Shown here: positions 15,801 through 21,652 of the stretch, one piece after another
Numbering within the stretch: the stretch's first letter is position 1
Layout: the number at the start of each line of letters is the position of its first letter
Source of the DNA: Methylococcales bacterium
GTDB taxonomy: Bacteria > Pseudomonadota > Gammaproteobacteria > JABHGC01
DNA: 35,989 bases
Reading direction: 5' to 3'
NCBI GenBank assembly: GCA_018671575.1
Contig: JABHHM010000281.1
Location: 1 to 35,989 of the forward strand
Translations under genes and position numbers: made by a program
The notes under the pieces: model-generated
The model's database searches: none
What the model was told of the DNA's origin: nothing
What the model saw: only the letters and a program-made list of their open reading frames with translations

Positions 15801-17583
15801 AAATTATGCGGGAAACAATAACAAATTATCCAATTTAGAATCAGCAAAAATAGCTGAAAGTAGTTACGAATCAGGTGCTTTATTTCATGGGCCTGCGTTT
15901 CAAATTATGAAATTGTTACAAATAGGAAAAAATGGTTCTGCGGCAACACTAGATGCTGGGGCAGGACAAGTTCCTACTGGCTATTTAAACCCTGTTTTAT
16001 TGGATGGCGCAACTCATGCCATACCTCACGATAAATTAAATCAGTGGTTTGATGCTGTTCAATCAGATCAAGTGGCTTATCCTCACAAAATTTCATCCAT
16101 TAGTTTTCATCAAGCAACTCCTTTGTCAGGCAATGTTTTTTGTGAAGTTCGAGCCAAGACATTTGAAGATAATCGTCATCCTATTTTTCAAATTCAATTG
16201 AGTGTTGATGATAAAGTCTGGATGGAAATGGAACTGATGGAAATCATGTTTCCAAAAGGAAATTTAGGTAATGCTCCATCGGAAGATCGACGAACCTTTC
16301 TACAAGAAAAAGGTTTCGTTCAAGACTTGGGTTTATCTGAAGTGGATGGGCAATGGAGTAAATTATCACACCAAACGGTTAAAATGACCAATTGGTTGCC
16401 AGGAACACTGGAAAATGTCTATCAGTTTAGCAGTAAAGGCAGTAAATTAACTCAGCACATTGTGACAAAAGAACATTTTGCCAGACAACAAAATATTCAT
16501 CCTAGCCAAGTGACCATCAAGGGAGATTCAGCTTATTGTCAAAATATGCCTTTAACAGAATTTCCCTATAAAACGTTTAGTAATAATGATGCAGTGAGTG
16601 TGCAGAATGCTGGTGATCCAATTTTAAATATTGACCCCGTATTATCGTATTGGCGTGATCGATTAGATGCAACCAGTGCATGGCCAGTGGAAGACATATT
16701 TTTTGCCTTGATCAGACGTTTTGTCGGTAAAGTTTATTTGACTGACCCTAAAAAGTTTTACTCGATAAAAGGCAGAAGTGTTTTATATTTGGGTAATCAT
16801 CAAGTGGGTATTGAATCCCTGTTATTTTCAGTCATTGCTGGTGGTTTAAATCATGTGCCAGTGGTGACTGTTGCAAAGGCTGAACATAAAAATACTTGGT
16901 TAGGCCGATTAATTGCACTTTGCCAAAATTATCCTGGCAAAAACTTACCAAAAAACATTATGTTCTTTGAGCGAGCAGATCAAGCCAGTATGTTAAAAAT
17001 GCTGGCTGATATCAAAGAGTCATTAGTGAAAGAAGGTTTGTCATTAATGGTACATTCAGAAGGAACCAGAGCGTTGCATTGTGGCGAACCAGTGAAAAAA
17101 CTCAGTTCGGTTTTTATTGATTTAGCTGTGGCCGCTAATTTGCCGATTGTTCCAGTACGTTTTTCTGGTGGTTTACCTTCAACCAATGCAGAAGATTCAT
17201 CTCGCTTTGAATTTCCAATCGGCTATGGCAGACAAGATTATTATCTAGGTGCTCCTATAATGCCTGAAGATTTGAAAAAATTAACCCTGGCAGAGCGAAC
17301 CCGTTTGGTGTTAGGGGCATTGAATACCTTGGGGCCTGATTTGGAGCAAGAAGAACCCAATAATCCTAATCCTGATTTTGCCAGTCAAGTCAAAGCATTG
17401 AGCAAAAAAATGTCAATGCCTCCTGAATATGCAGCGATTTTCAGAACATTAAAAGATGATAGTCGAGTGAGTCAGCAAATGCAGAAGTTTTTTGATAATG
17501 CAAAAAGTGGTCGAAAATTACTATCAAATAATCCAGAGGACAGTTGGTTGTCTAGTTTTGGGAAATGGTTGGGGATTAAGTGA
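9886..17583 (+). CDS. pfaC: PUFA synthase subunit PfaC with fused AGPAT (Pfa3-type)
   Basis: This subunit has 2565 residues from the ATG at 9886. The frame opens 12 bases earlier at a TTG inside pfaA, but ATG with TAA-C-ATG coupling is preferred. Domains: ketosynthase (DAACASS, Cys196; HATGT; NMGHLITASG); chain-length factor (about 460-795; the Cys position is Glu629); a Gln/Pro/Val linker (about 800-1045) with HxxFx7HxxF; two FabA-like double-hotdog dehydratases. In each the canonical HFxxDPxxPG motif is in the second hotdog (His1333, His1726), while the first hotdogs are degenerate (HQGAVPPG; NGHAVMPF near His1542). A further PKS-type dehydratase fold follows (His1879; DxxxH at Asp2040/His2044; the HxxxGxxxxP glycine is Tyr). 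Last is a PlsC/AGPAT-like acyltransferase (about 2290-2480; NHQVGIES with His2305, and HSEGTR with Glu2392). Its block I reads HX4E rather than HX4D. The acyltransferase probably moves the finished chain onto a lysophospholipid. Unlike myxobacterial Pfa3 as I recall it, I see no AT after the chain-length factor. Confidence 0.93.
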   Translation: MSEPIAIVGQSCVLPGALNADELWSAVQQGQNLISSVPAGYWRINPDAVLQNGSGSLPANERARTDRGGYVSGFGDIFNADGFAISKETILSLDTAFQWLLHSSRQALSSVASVAQLQHRTSVIFGNLSYPSHNLTQLAESIWLQSNQHLLNGQAAELAGIVQPAFQNRYMSGYPAHVVANALGLGGESFCLDAACASSLYALKLACDKLNSGQSDLVLAGGINCADDLFLHVGFSALQALSKSGQSLPFNNQADGLLPAEGVAVVALKRLADAEAQGDDILAVVRGVGLSNDGRSGSFLAPAMQGQVRAIKAAYQQSGLNPKDISLMECHATGTPVGDTEEIKSMSEVFKDNHDMPIGSLKSNMGHLITASGMAGLMKVIASMKAGVRPPTLNTETPIDILSSSPFRLLKEAEPWECNGLKRAGINNFGFGGNNAHCIVEEYQQTAEAYQPKITSGASSEIAIVGIDIIAGSADNIATFAQDVFLENRQTNPQIKSFELSLKGLKFPPMDLKKSLPQQTIMMSVARGAVADAGGLTGYEATTGTFIGMQCDAEIARFGVRWRMSEWAEKWSHSSQTEFDTQWSQQARDAAGPFLESAGVVGAMPNIPANRLNSQFDWGGYSFVTCSEELSGIVALNTAISALQNNELDVALVGAVDLSCEPVNQTAATHTLPVTRHQAGDAAVALILKRADDARKDNDKIYAIVSNDSQQSSNYQLGLDLDENSSYITQRFGHSHCTSGLLHITAAALACSSRIQPYWNSNSADENNYSTQVTIQSFSGQQSTIKLSGDAEHRTNLLTEKGISLATQNKQGAGNAPSLQFNAHYDNVQFPAKTTNLATASSSAEESMAPPPMLPSVMNQIPVMSTPVAVPNNQAEATQNVATSVVVQPQVQQTSQAGLQATSTTVAQQTVVVTGVDPVSDLLAQASAMHQNFIKQQSQLHQQFMSLQQQAWGQNTSNNMTPSVAENYPAESAVVSESPISQPTSQESINVPPPVMVEPAIAKPVVNQEITTSTTKQEVPSKPKETSTATQENNIDSTSKAPVPTGPKFSREDLEVLASGKISSVLGALFEQQDQYDIQVRMPEPPLLLADRVTGIKGDAGSMGTGTIWTETDVPKDAWYLHQGAVPPGIMIESGQADLLLISWLGADFLNKGERAYRLLGCELTYHEGGMPRPGDTLCYDIHVDGHAKHGDVRLFFFHYDCRVNDQLKLSVRQGQAGFFNTEELADSGGVLWSAEDDEPKENAQMAPSPVECKRTSFSKELVQAFAEGRAYECFGEGFEATAAHTRTPGIPTGKMKMWEEVTELSSRGGPWKRGYLKIETPITKDDWYFKGHFKNDPCMPGTLMADAAVQTMAFYMASQGFTLHRDGWHFEPMPDEAYKFVCRGQVLPHAKHLTYELYVEEIIGGDTPTIYGAMLCTCDGQKVFQCRRYGLRLVPNWPLTSMPELLEGHEAPRVVGESGDVCGDYSALLACAWGAPTAAFGQMYKRFDGPCTVPRLPGPPYHFMSKVLSVEGHPGKPEPGKKLISEYDVPPDAWYFNENGHAVMPFCVLCEVLLQPCGWFGSFMGFATRSDNDLCIRNLDGDSSKQLIELGRNFGTLRIEVTLTKLSQMGPMALVFFHVDSYKGNELVHTLNTSFGFFSQEALVTQLGLPVTDEIRELRDKESDYFVDLTEKPEKFCAGSLRIANPMLRMIDQLTGYWPEEGDAGLGRIRARQTVDPDAWYFKAHFFQDPVQPGSLGLEALLQLLQCYMIEKGLDAGLKEPRFEAIAMNEDMIWKYRGQVVPSKEFVTTELEITKVVRDENSIVAIAKGNLWCDGLRIYSVENMAMRITDGAFPKTTITSSQLKDADPTGESLKKILKSDICGEIVLHKDNSPWISDHCPTYTVPALPMMVMVDYLASAAHDGFPEMKVVGLQDVQVFRWVLIEESVRLKTEIKELDNNKLEVTLLLWRDADIEKLSRFEPAAKGIVTLAKNYAGNNNKLSNLESAKIAESSYESGALFHGPAFQIMKLLQIGKNGSAATLDAGAGQVPTGYLNPVLLDGATHAIPHDKLNQWFDAVQSDQVAYPHKISSISFHQATPLSGNVFCEVRAKTFEDNRHPIFQIQLSVDDKVWMEMELMEIMFPKGNLGNAPSEDRRTFLQEKGFVQDLGLSEVDGQWSKLSHQTVKMTNWLPGTLENVYQFSSKGSKLTQHIVTKEHFARQQNIHPSQVTIKGDSAYCQNMPLTEFPYKTFSNNDAVSVQNAGDPILNIDPVLSYWRDRLDATSAWPVEDIFFALIRRFVGKVYLTDPKKFYSIKGRSVLYLGNHQVGIESLLFSVIAGGLNHVPVVTVAKAEHKNTWLGRLIALCQNYPGKNLPKNIMFFERADQASMLKMLADIKESLVKEGLSLMVHSEGTRALHCGEPVKKLSSVFIDLAVAANLPIVPVRFSGGLPSTNAEDSSRFEFPIGYGRQDYYLGAPIMPEDLKKLTLAERTRLVLGALNTLGPDLEQEEPNNPNPDFASQVKALSKKMSMPPEYAAIFRTLKDDSRVSQQMQKFFDNAKSGRKLLSNNPEDSWLSSFGKWLGIK

Positions 17584-17620
17584 TTTTAGGATTATACCAC
17601 AAGGGCATAAGTTGTCATTG

Positions 17621-17637
17621 AAGCGGGCAAGCCGCTT
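17621..17637. terminator. Hairpin between convergent pfaC and ATPase genes
   Basis: AAGCGG and CCGCTT pair around a five-base GCAAG loop, in the 63-base gap between the stops of pfaC and the convergent ATPase gene. No T-run follows on either strand, so intrinsic termination is uncertain, but the position suits a shared bidirectional terminator. Confidence 0.4.
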
Positions 17638-17646
17638 AATTCAGCT

Positions 17647-18876
17647 TTATAAATAACCGATAGGAATAGCGTGAACCTCAGATGATAGTGGAACGTCAGT
17701 CTCTTTGAGGCAGATTACTGCTCCTGATGAAATTTCTTTTCCAAGTTTTTTCAATACAGTAAAGTTCTTTATTGATGCGGTACTTGGTGAAGCAGTTTTT
17801 TTTATCTCGATAGGATGAAGTTGGTTGTCTTGTTCTATCAATAAGTCGACTTCCTTCATATCTTTGTCTCTATAAAAATAAAAATACGGTGTTAAACCAT
17901 TGTACCAATAACTTTTTAGGCATTCAGAAATAACATATGTTTCAAATATAGCACCAGAAAAAGCACCAGAAGAGAGTGTTCGTGAACTAGACCATTGTGT
18001 TAAATAACGACACAACCCTGTATCAAGAAAATAAACTTTAGGTGTCTTAATCAAGCGTTTGGTTAAATTGTTATGGTAAGGTTGTAGGCAGTAAATTAAA
18101 CCTGATGTTTCAAGTACGGATAACCACGCTTTGGCTGTTTTTTGGTCAATACCCACTTCTCTTGCCAAATTAGCATAATTTAGTAACTGCGATGTTCTTG
18201 CCGCAACTGCGCGAATAAAATCCCTAAAGGCTTTTTCATCGGTTACTCGAGTTAAATCTCTTACATCTCTCTGAATATAAGTTTGTAGATAAGAGTTGTA
18301 AAATAAATCGGTTGAAATTTGTTGTTCATTGATAACTCTGGGGTAACTACCACGCCAAATATCTTCAAATACTTGATTAACGTCCTGTGTTTTAGGCTGT
18401 CTTTTTTTTGCTTTTTTAAGCCATATTTCATTGGGTAAAAAAGGCGTTAGTGTTGTTGCACGATTTTCTATTTCAGCTCTGGCAAACCCCTGTAATTCAA
18501 GAATGGCAACACGTCCAGCAAGACTTTCGGTGATACCCTGCATCAGTTGAAACTTTTGTGAGCCTGTTAACCAGAATAGACCATTACATTTTTTCTTGTC
18601 GACCATTATTTTAATGGCGTTGAATAACTCAGGCGCATATTGGACTTCATCAATAATTAAGGGTGTTTTATGATATTGTAAAAATAAAGCAGGGTCATTT
18701 TGAGCCAATTGACGTTGTTCATAATCATCAAGACTGACATAGTTTCGACCAGATTCAGCACAATTTTCCAACAAGGTTGTTTTGCCGACTTGTCTTGGTC
18801 CTGTGACTAATACGACAGGAAAAGTTTGGGAAGCGTTTAGCAGGGAATTGTTAAGGGTTCTTTTAAAAGTAGTCAC
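17647..18876 (-). CDS. AAA ATPase with DUF4143 domain
   Basis: This 409-residue protein belongs to the common AAA_14/DUF4143 family. Seen directly: Walker A GPRQVGKTT (residues 26-34), Walker B PLIIDEVQ (Asp76, Glu77), a WLTGSQ sensor-like segment, a winged-helix-like middle (YANLAREVGIDQKTAKAWL) and a C-terminal half ending in EVDLLIE followed by HPIEIKK. The last two stretches look like the core of a PD-(D/E)XK nuclease fold. The family is widespread in accessory regions, often next to toxin-antitoxin or Fic genes; its cellular role is not settled. The start is a GTG at 18876 with no convincing ribosome site. It is divergent from the decayed Fic gene, and a long inverted repeat lies in the shared promoter, starting five bases upstream of the GTG. 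The gene appears intact. Confidence 0.85.
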   Translation of the reverse strand: MTTFKRTLNNSLLNASQTFPVVLVTGPRQVGKTTLLENCAESGRNYVSLDDYEQRQLAQNDPALFLQYHKTPLIIDEVQYAPELFNAIKIMVDKKKCNGLFWLTGSQKFQLMQGITESLAGRVAILELQGFARAEIENRATTLTPFLPNEIWLKKAKKRQPKTQDVNQVFEDIWRGSYPRVINEQQISTDLFYNSYLQTYIQRDVRDLTRVTDEKAFRDFIRAVAARTSQLLNYANLAREVGIDQKTAKAWLSVLETSGLIYCLQPYHNNLTKRLIKTPKVYFLDTGLCRYLTQWSSSRTLSSGAFSGAIFETYVISECLKSYWYNGLTPYFYFYRDKDMKEVDLLIEQDNQLHPIEIKKTASPSTASIKNFTVLKKLGKEISSGAVICLKETDVPLSSEVHAIPIGYL

Positions 18877-18880
18877 TGTT

Positions 18881-18917
18881 ATCGTCCGATATGGGTTTTG
18901 ATTCCATATTAGACGAT
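18881..18917. promoter_or_regulatory. Inverted repeat between ATPase and fic remnant
   Basis: Two 14-base arms, ATCGTCCGATATGG and CCATATTAGACGAT, match in 12 of 14 pairs around a nine-base spacer. It sits just upstream of the ATPase start and overlaps the first codons of the fic remnant. It could be an operator controlling the ATPase gene, or a scar of the rearrangement that truncated fic. Confidence 0.5.
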
Positions 18918-19616
18918 ACTCTGGTTGATAGAACTCGTCAATTTTTTTATTGTTCTGGTGAAGCCCGAATGATTATTAATCATCGTTTTGCTCATGACTA
19001 TTTGCATAAAATTAATGATGTAAATAGCGAAATTATTGGTCAAGTTAATGAAATTGTATTGAATAATTTACACAGTAAAGCGGGGATATTCAGAAGTTAC
19101 GGTGATGTATTGATTAGTGGTAGTTCTTATATTCCTACTAGCAATGGGAAATTATTGGAAGAATACTTTAATATAATGATCGTAAAATCTAAAGATTATG
19201 ATTGCCTTAATCAGGCATTCTACTTATTTTCTCGGTTACCTTATTTACAACCATATTTTGATGGAAATAAAAGAACTTCACGGCTATTGCGTAATAATAT
19301 TTTATTACAAAACAATATTTGTCCACTTTCTTTTTATAGTAATCGTCACGATTATATAAAGTCGTTACTTGGCTTTTATGAGCTGGTAGATGATAGTTAT
19401 CTCAGATACCTTTATTATTGATATGGCAATTAATGGTTTATTAAGATATCAGGTTTTCCATTAGAAATTAGAAAATTTTATTCCCAAAATAGCGATAAAA
19501 TACTCTCTGTGCTTCGTGATTATGTTTATGAAGGAAAGGGCGTGGGTAGTAATGATCTGTTAGATTTTTTAGTTGAAAGAACATCTTATGTGAAAAATAT
19601 TGAATCCAGTTTTTAG
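18891..19616 (+). pseudogene. Truncated and decayed Fic-family gene
   Basis: The open frame 18891-19421 encodes 176 residues matching the middle of the larger Fic/Doc AMP-transferase proteins. It contains the EARMIINH segment, LPYLQPYFDGNKRTSRL (the Fic loop with Gln in place of the usual His of HPFxDGN, as I recall for the LPYLQPF-type subgroup), NICPLSF and LLGFYEL. The roughly 200 N-terminal residues expected in that subgroup, including the SxxxEGN inhibitory helix, are absent: an in-frame stop lies just upstream at 18870. After the TGA at 19419 the same reading frame continues through a TAA at 19431 and then stays open to a TAG at 19614 (SGFPLEIRKFYSQNSDKIL and onward), as if the C-terminal tail had decayed by point mutations. 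The Fic identity is fairly sure; that it is a pseudogene is inferred from the missing ends. A short expressed Fic fragment is the alternative. Confidence 0.7.
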
Positions 19617-19648
19617 GTGTATTCAATTCAGGTCTTAAGGGGCTTTGA

Positions 19649-20056
19649 TTAGATTTCTGAATGTAAAGTTATTGGCAGAATTTCTGAATAATAATTAAAG
19701 TCTTTGTCGCAAGTAAATATACTGATCTGTAGTCTATGGGCTACAGAACAGATTATAAAGTCAATATGTGAGCCTTGAATACCTTTTTTTCTGCAAAGAT
19801 TATAGAATTCAGCGGCAACGGTATAGTCTTCGTCAATGATGGTTTCATTTGGAAAGAAACTTAGTTTGTTTTTAAGCTTGTTGCATTGTTTCGGATCACT
19901 ATAACCAGATAAAACTTCTTGCCTTATTGGTCCAATAATTTTCACTTTTTCATTACAAATTAGTTTTGTTAGTTTTTGAGATATAATTTTTTCTCTAGGC
20001 TGTTTGCCACGTAAAGCTAGTGACCAGATGCAAGTATCAACAAGCGTTGTTTTCAC
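19649..20056 (-). CDS. vapC: VapC-type PIN-domain toxin ribonuclease
   Basis: This 135-residue PIN-domain protein is predicted to be the magnesium-dependent RNase toxin of a type II toxin-antitoxin pair. The acidic active-site set is present: Asp7 in LVDTCIW, Glu47 in IRQEVLSG, Asp99 in HIDFIIC, and Asp117/Asp119 in TCDKDF. Its length is normal for the family. It starts at a GTG whose G is the last base of the vapB stop codon (TAGTG), so translation is coupled to the antitoxin. The cognate antitoxin lies immediately upstream. The gene looks complete and probably functional. Target RNA cannot be predicted from the sequence. Confidence 0.88.
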   Translation of the reverse strand: MKTTLVDTCIWSLALRGKQPREKIISQKLTKLICNEKVKIIGPIRQEVLSGYSDPKQCNKLKNKLSFFPNETIIDEDYTVAAEFYNLCRKKGIQGSHIDFIICSVAHRLQISIFTCDKDFNYYSEILPITLHSEI

Positions 20057-20247
20057 TAACGTCCCTTTTTGTAATCGTAATCATCATCAGCTGGAAATTG
20101 TCCAAATAATTCGATAATTTCACGCTGTTTATGTTTTTCTATAAATTCTTTAAGGGCAGCATTTACCGTATCTTTTTTTGATTTATAGCCACCGACTTGT
20201 AATGCTAAATCTAATAAACTATTATCCAGTGCTAAATTAGTTGCCAT
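20056..20247 (-). CDS. vapB: VapB-type antitoxin
   Basis: This is a 63-residue antitoxin from the ATG at 20247 (MATNLALDNSLLDLALQVGG). The frame also opens at 20277, but the 20247 start is preferred: it has an AAGAGA ribosome site, and MATNLALD is the usual beginning of this antitoxin subfamily. The N-terminal part (LALQVGGYKSKKDTVNAAL) fits a ribbon-helix-helix DNA-binding fold with the KKDTVNAALxEFI signature of this VapB group. The acidic, disordered-looking tail (FGQFPADDDYDYKKGR) would wrap the VapC toxin. It should both neutralise VapC and repress the operon through repeats just upstream. Confidence 0.88.
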   Translation of the reverse strand: MATNLALDNSLLDLALQVGGYKSKKDTVNAALKEFIEKHKQREIIELFGQFPADDDYDYKKGR

Positions 20248-20256
20248 GATTTTCTC

Positions 20257-20279
20257 TTTACACATTGGTTTACACAATG
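20257..20279. promoter_or_regulatory. Probable VapBC operator repeats
   Basis: TTTACACA occurs twice, at 20257-20264 and 20269-20276, exactly 12 bases apart. The second copy lies inside an inverted repeat CATTG-N7-CAATG at 20263-20279. The position, 10-32 bases upstream of the vapB start, suits autoregulation by the antitoxin or the VapBC complex. Confidence 0.5.
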
Positions 20280-20340
20280 ATATTATAGCTGAAACATTAA
20301 TGAAAATTCAATTCTATTTTACAACTCAAATCAATTAATC

Positions 20341-20967
20341 ATGCACATACTCATCGTAGATGACCATAACATCGTCCGTGAAGGCATTAAAGGAATGTTA
20401 CTGAAACAACCAACGATTGTAACTGTTGACGAAGTTGGTTCTGGTGAAGATGCACTGAAGTTTTGTAAAAAATCAAAACCAGATATCGTTCTTATGGATC
20501 AAAATATGGATGGTATCAACGGTATTGAAACCACCAAAAGATTAAAGCAATATCACCCCAATATTAAAATAATTGTATTAACTCAACACTCGGATGTGCT
20601 TTTTGCAAATCAATTTATCCAAGCAGGTGCCAAAGGTTTTTTAACCAAAGGCGGGTCGATTGATGAAATCATGATGGCTATTAAAAAAGTCATTTCTGGA
20701 AGTATGTATATCAACCCAGACGTTGCACAAGAGATGGCTCTTTCAAAGTTTAATGGAATGGATGAAAATCCATTTGAAAAGCTTTCTCCCAAGGAGCTTC
20801 AATTGGCTCAACTTATTCTCAAAGGACATAAAAAACAACACATTGCAGACATGCTGTGTGTCAGTCCTAAAACTATCTACACTTATAAAACACGGCTCTT
20901 TGAAAAATTGCAAATAGAGACAGATGTTCAACTGGTTCATACGGCGTTAAATCATAATTTCTCATGA
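20341..20967 (+). CDS. NarL/LuxR-family response regulator
   Basis: This 208-residue two-component response regulator has an N-terminal receiver domain with the acidic pair Asp7-Asp8, phosphoacceptor Asp53 in IVLMDQNMDG, and a conserved Lys in GFLTKGG. The C-terminal LuxR-type helix-turn-helix reads LSPKELQLAQLILKG followed by HIADMLCVSPKTIYTYKTRL. The layout is like UvrY/GacA/NarL. No sensor kinase is adjacent on the same strand; the partner may be one of the kinases further downstream or elsewhere. The ATG at 20341 starts the receiver at its usual point (MHILIVDD), although no good ribosome site is visible. The stop codon overlaps the start of the downstream glycosylase gene by four bases (ATGA), so the two are cotranscribed. 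Confidence 0.9.
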   Translation: MHILIVDDHNIVREGIKGMLLKQPTIVTVDEVGSGEDALKFCKKSKPDIVLMDQNMDGINGIETTKRLKQYHPNIKIIVLTQHSDVLFANQFIQAGAKGFLTKGGSIDEIMMAIKKVISGSMYINPDVAQEMALSKFNGMDENPFEKLSPKELQLAQLILKGHKKQHIADMLCVSPKTIYTYKTRLFEKLQIETDVQLVHTALNHNFS

Positions 20968-21623
20968 AAAAATCTAAAACTTTTAATTTACATTGTACTA
21001 AGTGTCCTCGATTGAGCCAGTTTTTGGTGGATGTTAAGAATGAGCATCCTGACTATCACGCTAAACCTGTGCCACCTTTTGGTGAAGATAAACCAAAGTT
21101 GCTGATTGTTGGTTTGGCACCTGGAATGCATGGGGCTAATGCGACTGGTCGTCCATTTACGGGGGATCATGCGGGTATATTGCTCTATAAAACATTGTTT
21201 GAATTTGGTTTTAGTAGCAAAGAAAAGTCGGATTCTGCTGATGATGATTTGAAGCTGATTGATTGTAAAATTACCAATGCGGTTAAATGTTTACCACCTC
21301 AAAACAAACCCACAGCCATTGAAATTAATGTGTGTAATGAGTATTTGGGTCATGAATTGTCTGCCTTAAAAACAAATACGGTTATTCTTGCCTTAGGTGG
21401 TATTGCTCACAAATCGGTCATCAAAGCATTAGACCTTAAGCAAAAGGACTATCCTTTTTCACATAATGTTTGTCACCCACTAAGCAAACAACGACACCTG
21501 ATAGATTCCTATCATTGCAGTCGTTATAATACTCAAACTAAACGATTAACCACTCCCATGTTTCAAGATGTATTTAGGCAAGCCAGAAAAATTATTGAGA
21601 CTAAGGCGACTCGCACGAAATAA
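20964..21623 (+). CDS. Uracil-DNA glycosylase superfamily protein, family 5 (UdgB)-like
   Basis: This 219-residue protein matches the bacterial/archaeal Fe-S uracil-DNA glycosylases. The key signature is LIVGLAPGMHGANATGRPF followed by TGDHAG (about residues 48-71), the family-5 form of the active-site loop. C-terminal to it are NAVKCLPPQNKP and SYHCSRYNTQTKRLT, the second conserved motif. Cys11 and Cys14 (HCTKCPRL) together with later cysteines (in KCLPPQ and NVCNEY) are well placed to bind a 4Fe-4S cluster. The role would be excision of uracil or other deaminated bases from DNA. The four-base overlap with the response regulator gene is unusual for a repair enzyme and suggests coordinate expression. 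It ends 29 bases before the convergent kinase gene, with no visible terminator. Confidence 0.85.
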   Translation: MKKSKTFNLHCTKCPRLSQFLVDVKNEHPDYHAKPVPPFGEDKPKLLIVGLAPGMHGANATGRPFTGDHAGILLYKTLFEFGFSSKEKSDSADDDLKLIDCKITNAVKCLPPQNKPTAIEINVCNEYLGHELSALKTNTVILALGGIAHKSVIKALDLKQKDYPFSHNVCHPLSKQRHLIDSYHCSRYNTQTKRLTTPMFQDVFRQARKIIETKATRTK

Positions 21624-21652
21624 CTTCCCGTTCCTAACTCTTGAATCCAAAA

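Noticed and set aside
18891-19421. Fic ORF as an intact, functional AMP-transferase
   Set aside because: The N-terminal portion expected in this subgroup, including the inhibitory motif, is missing, and the reading frame continues past two in-frame stops, pointing to decay.
17584-20340. Integrated mobile element or genomic island with attachment sites
   Set aside because: The gene content is accessory-like, but I saw no integrase, transposase, tRNA or flanking direct repeats to define element borders.
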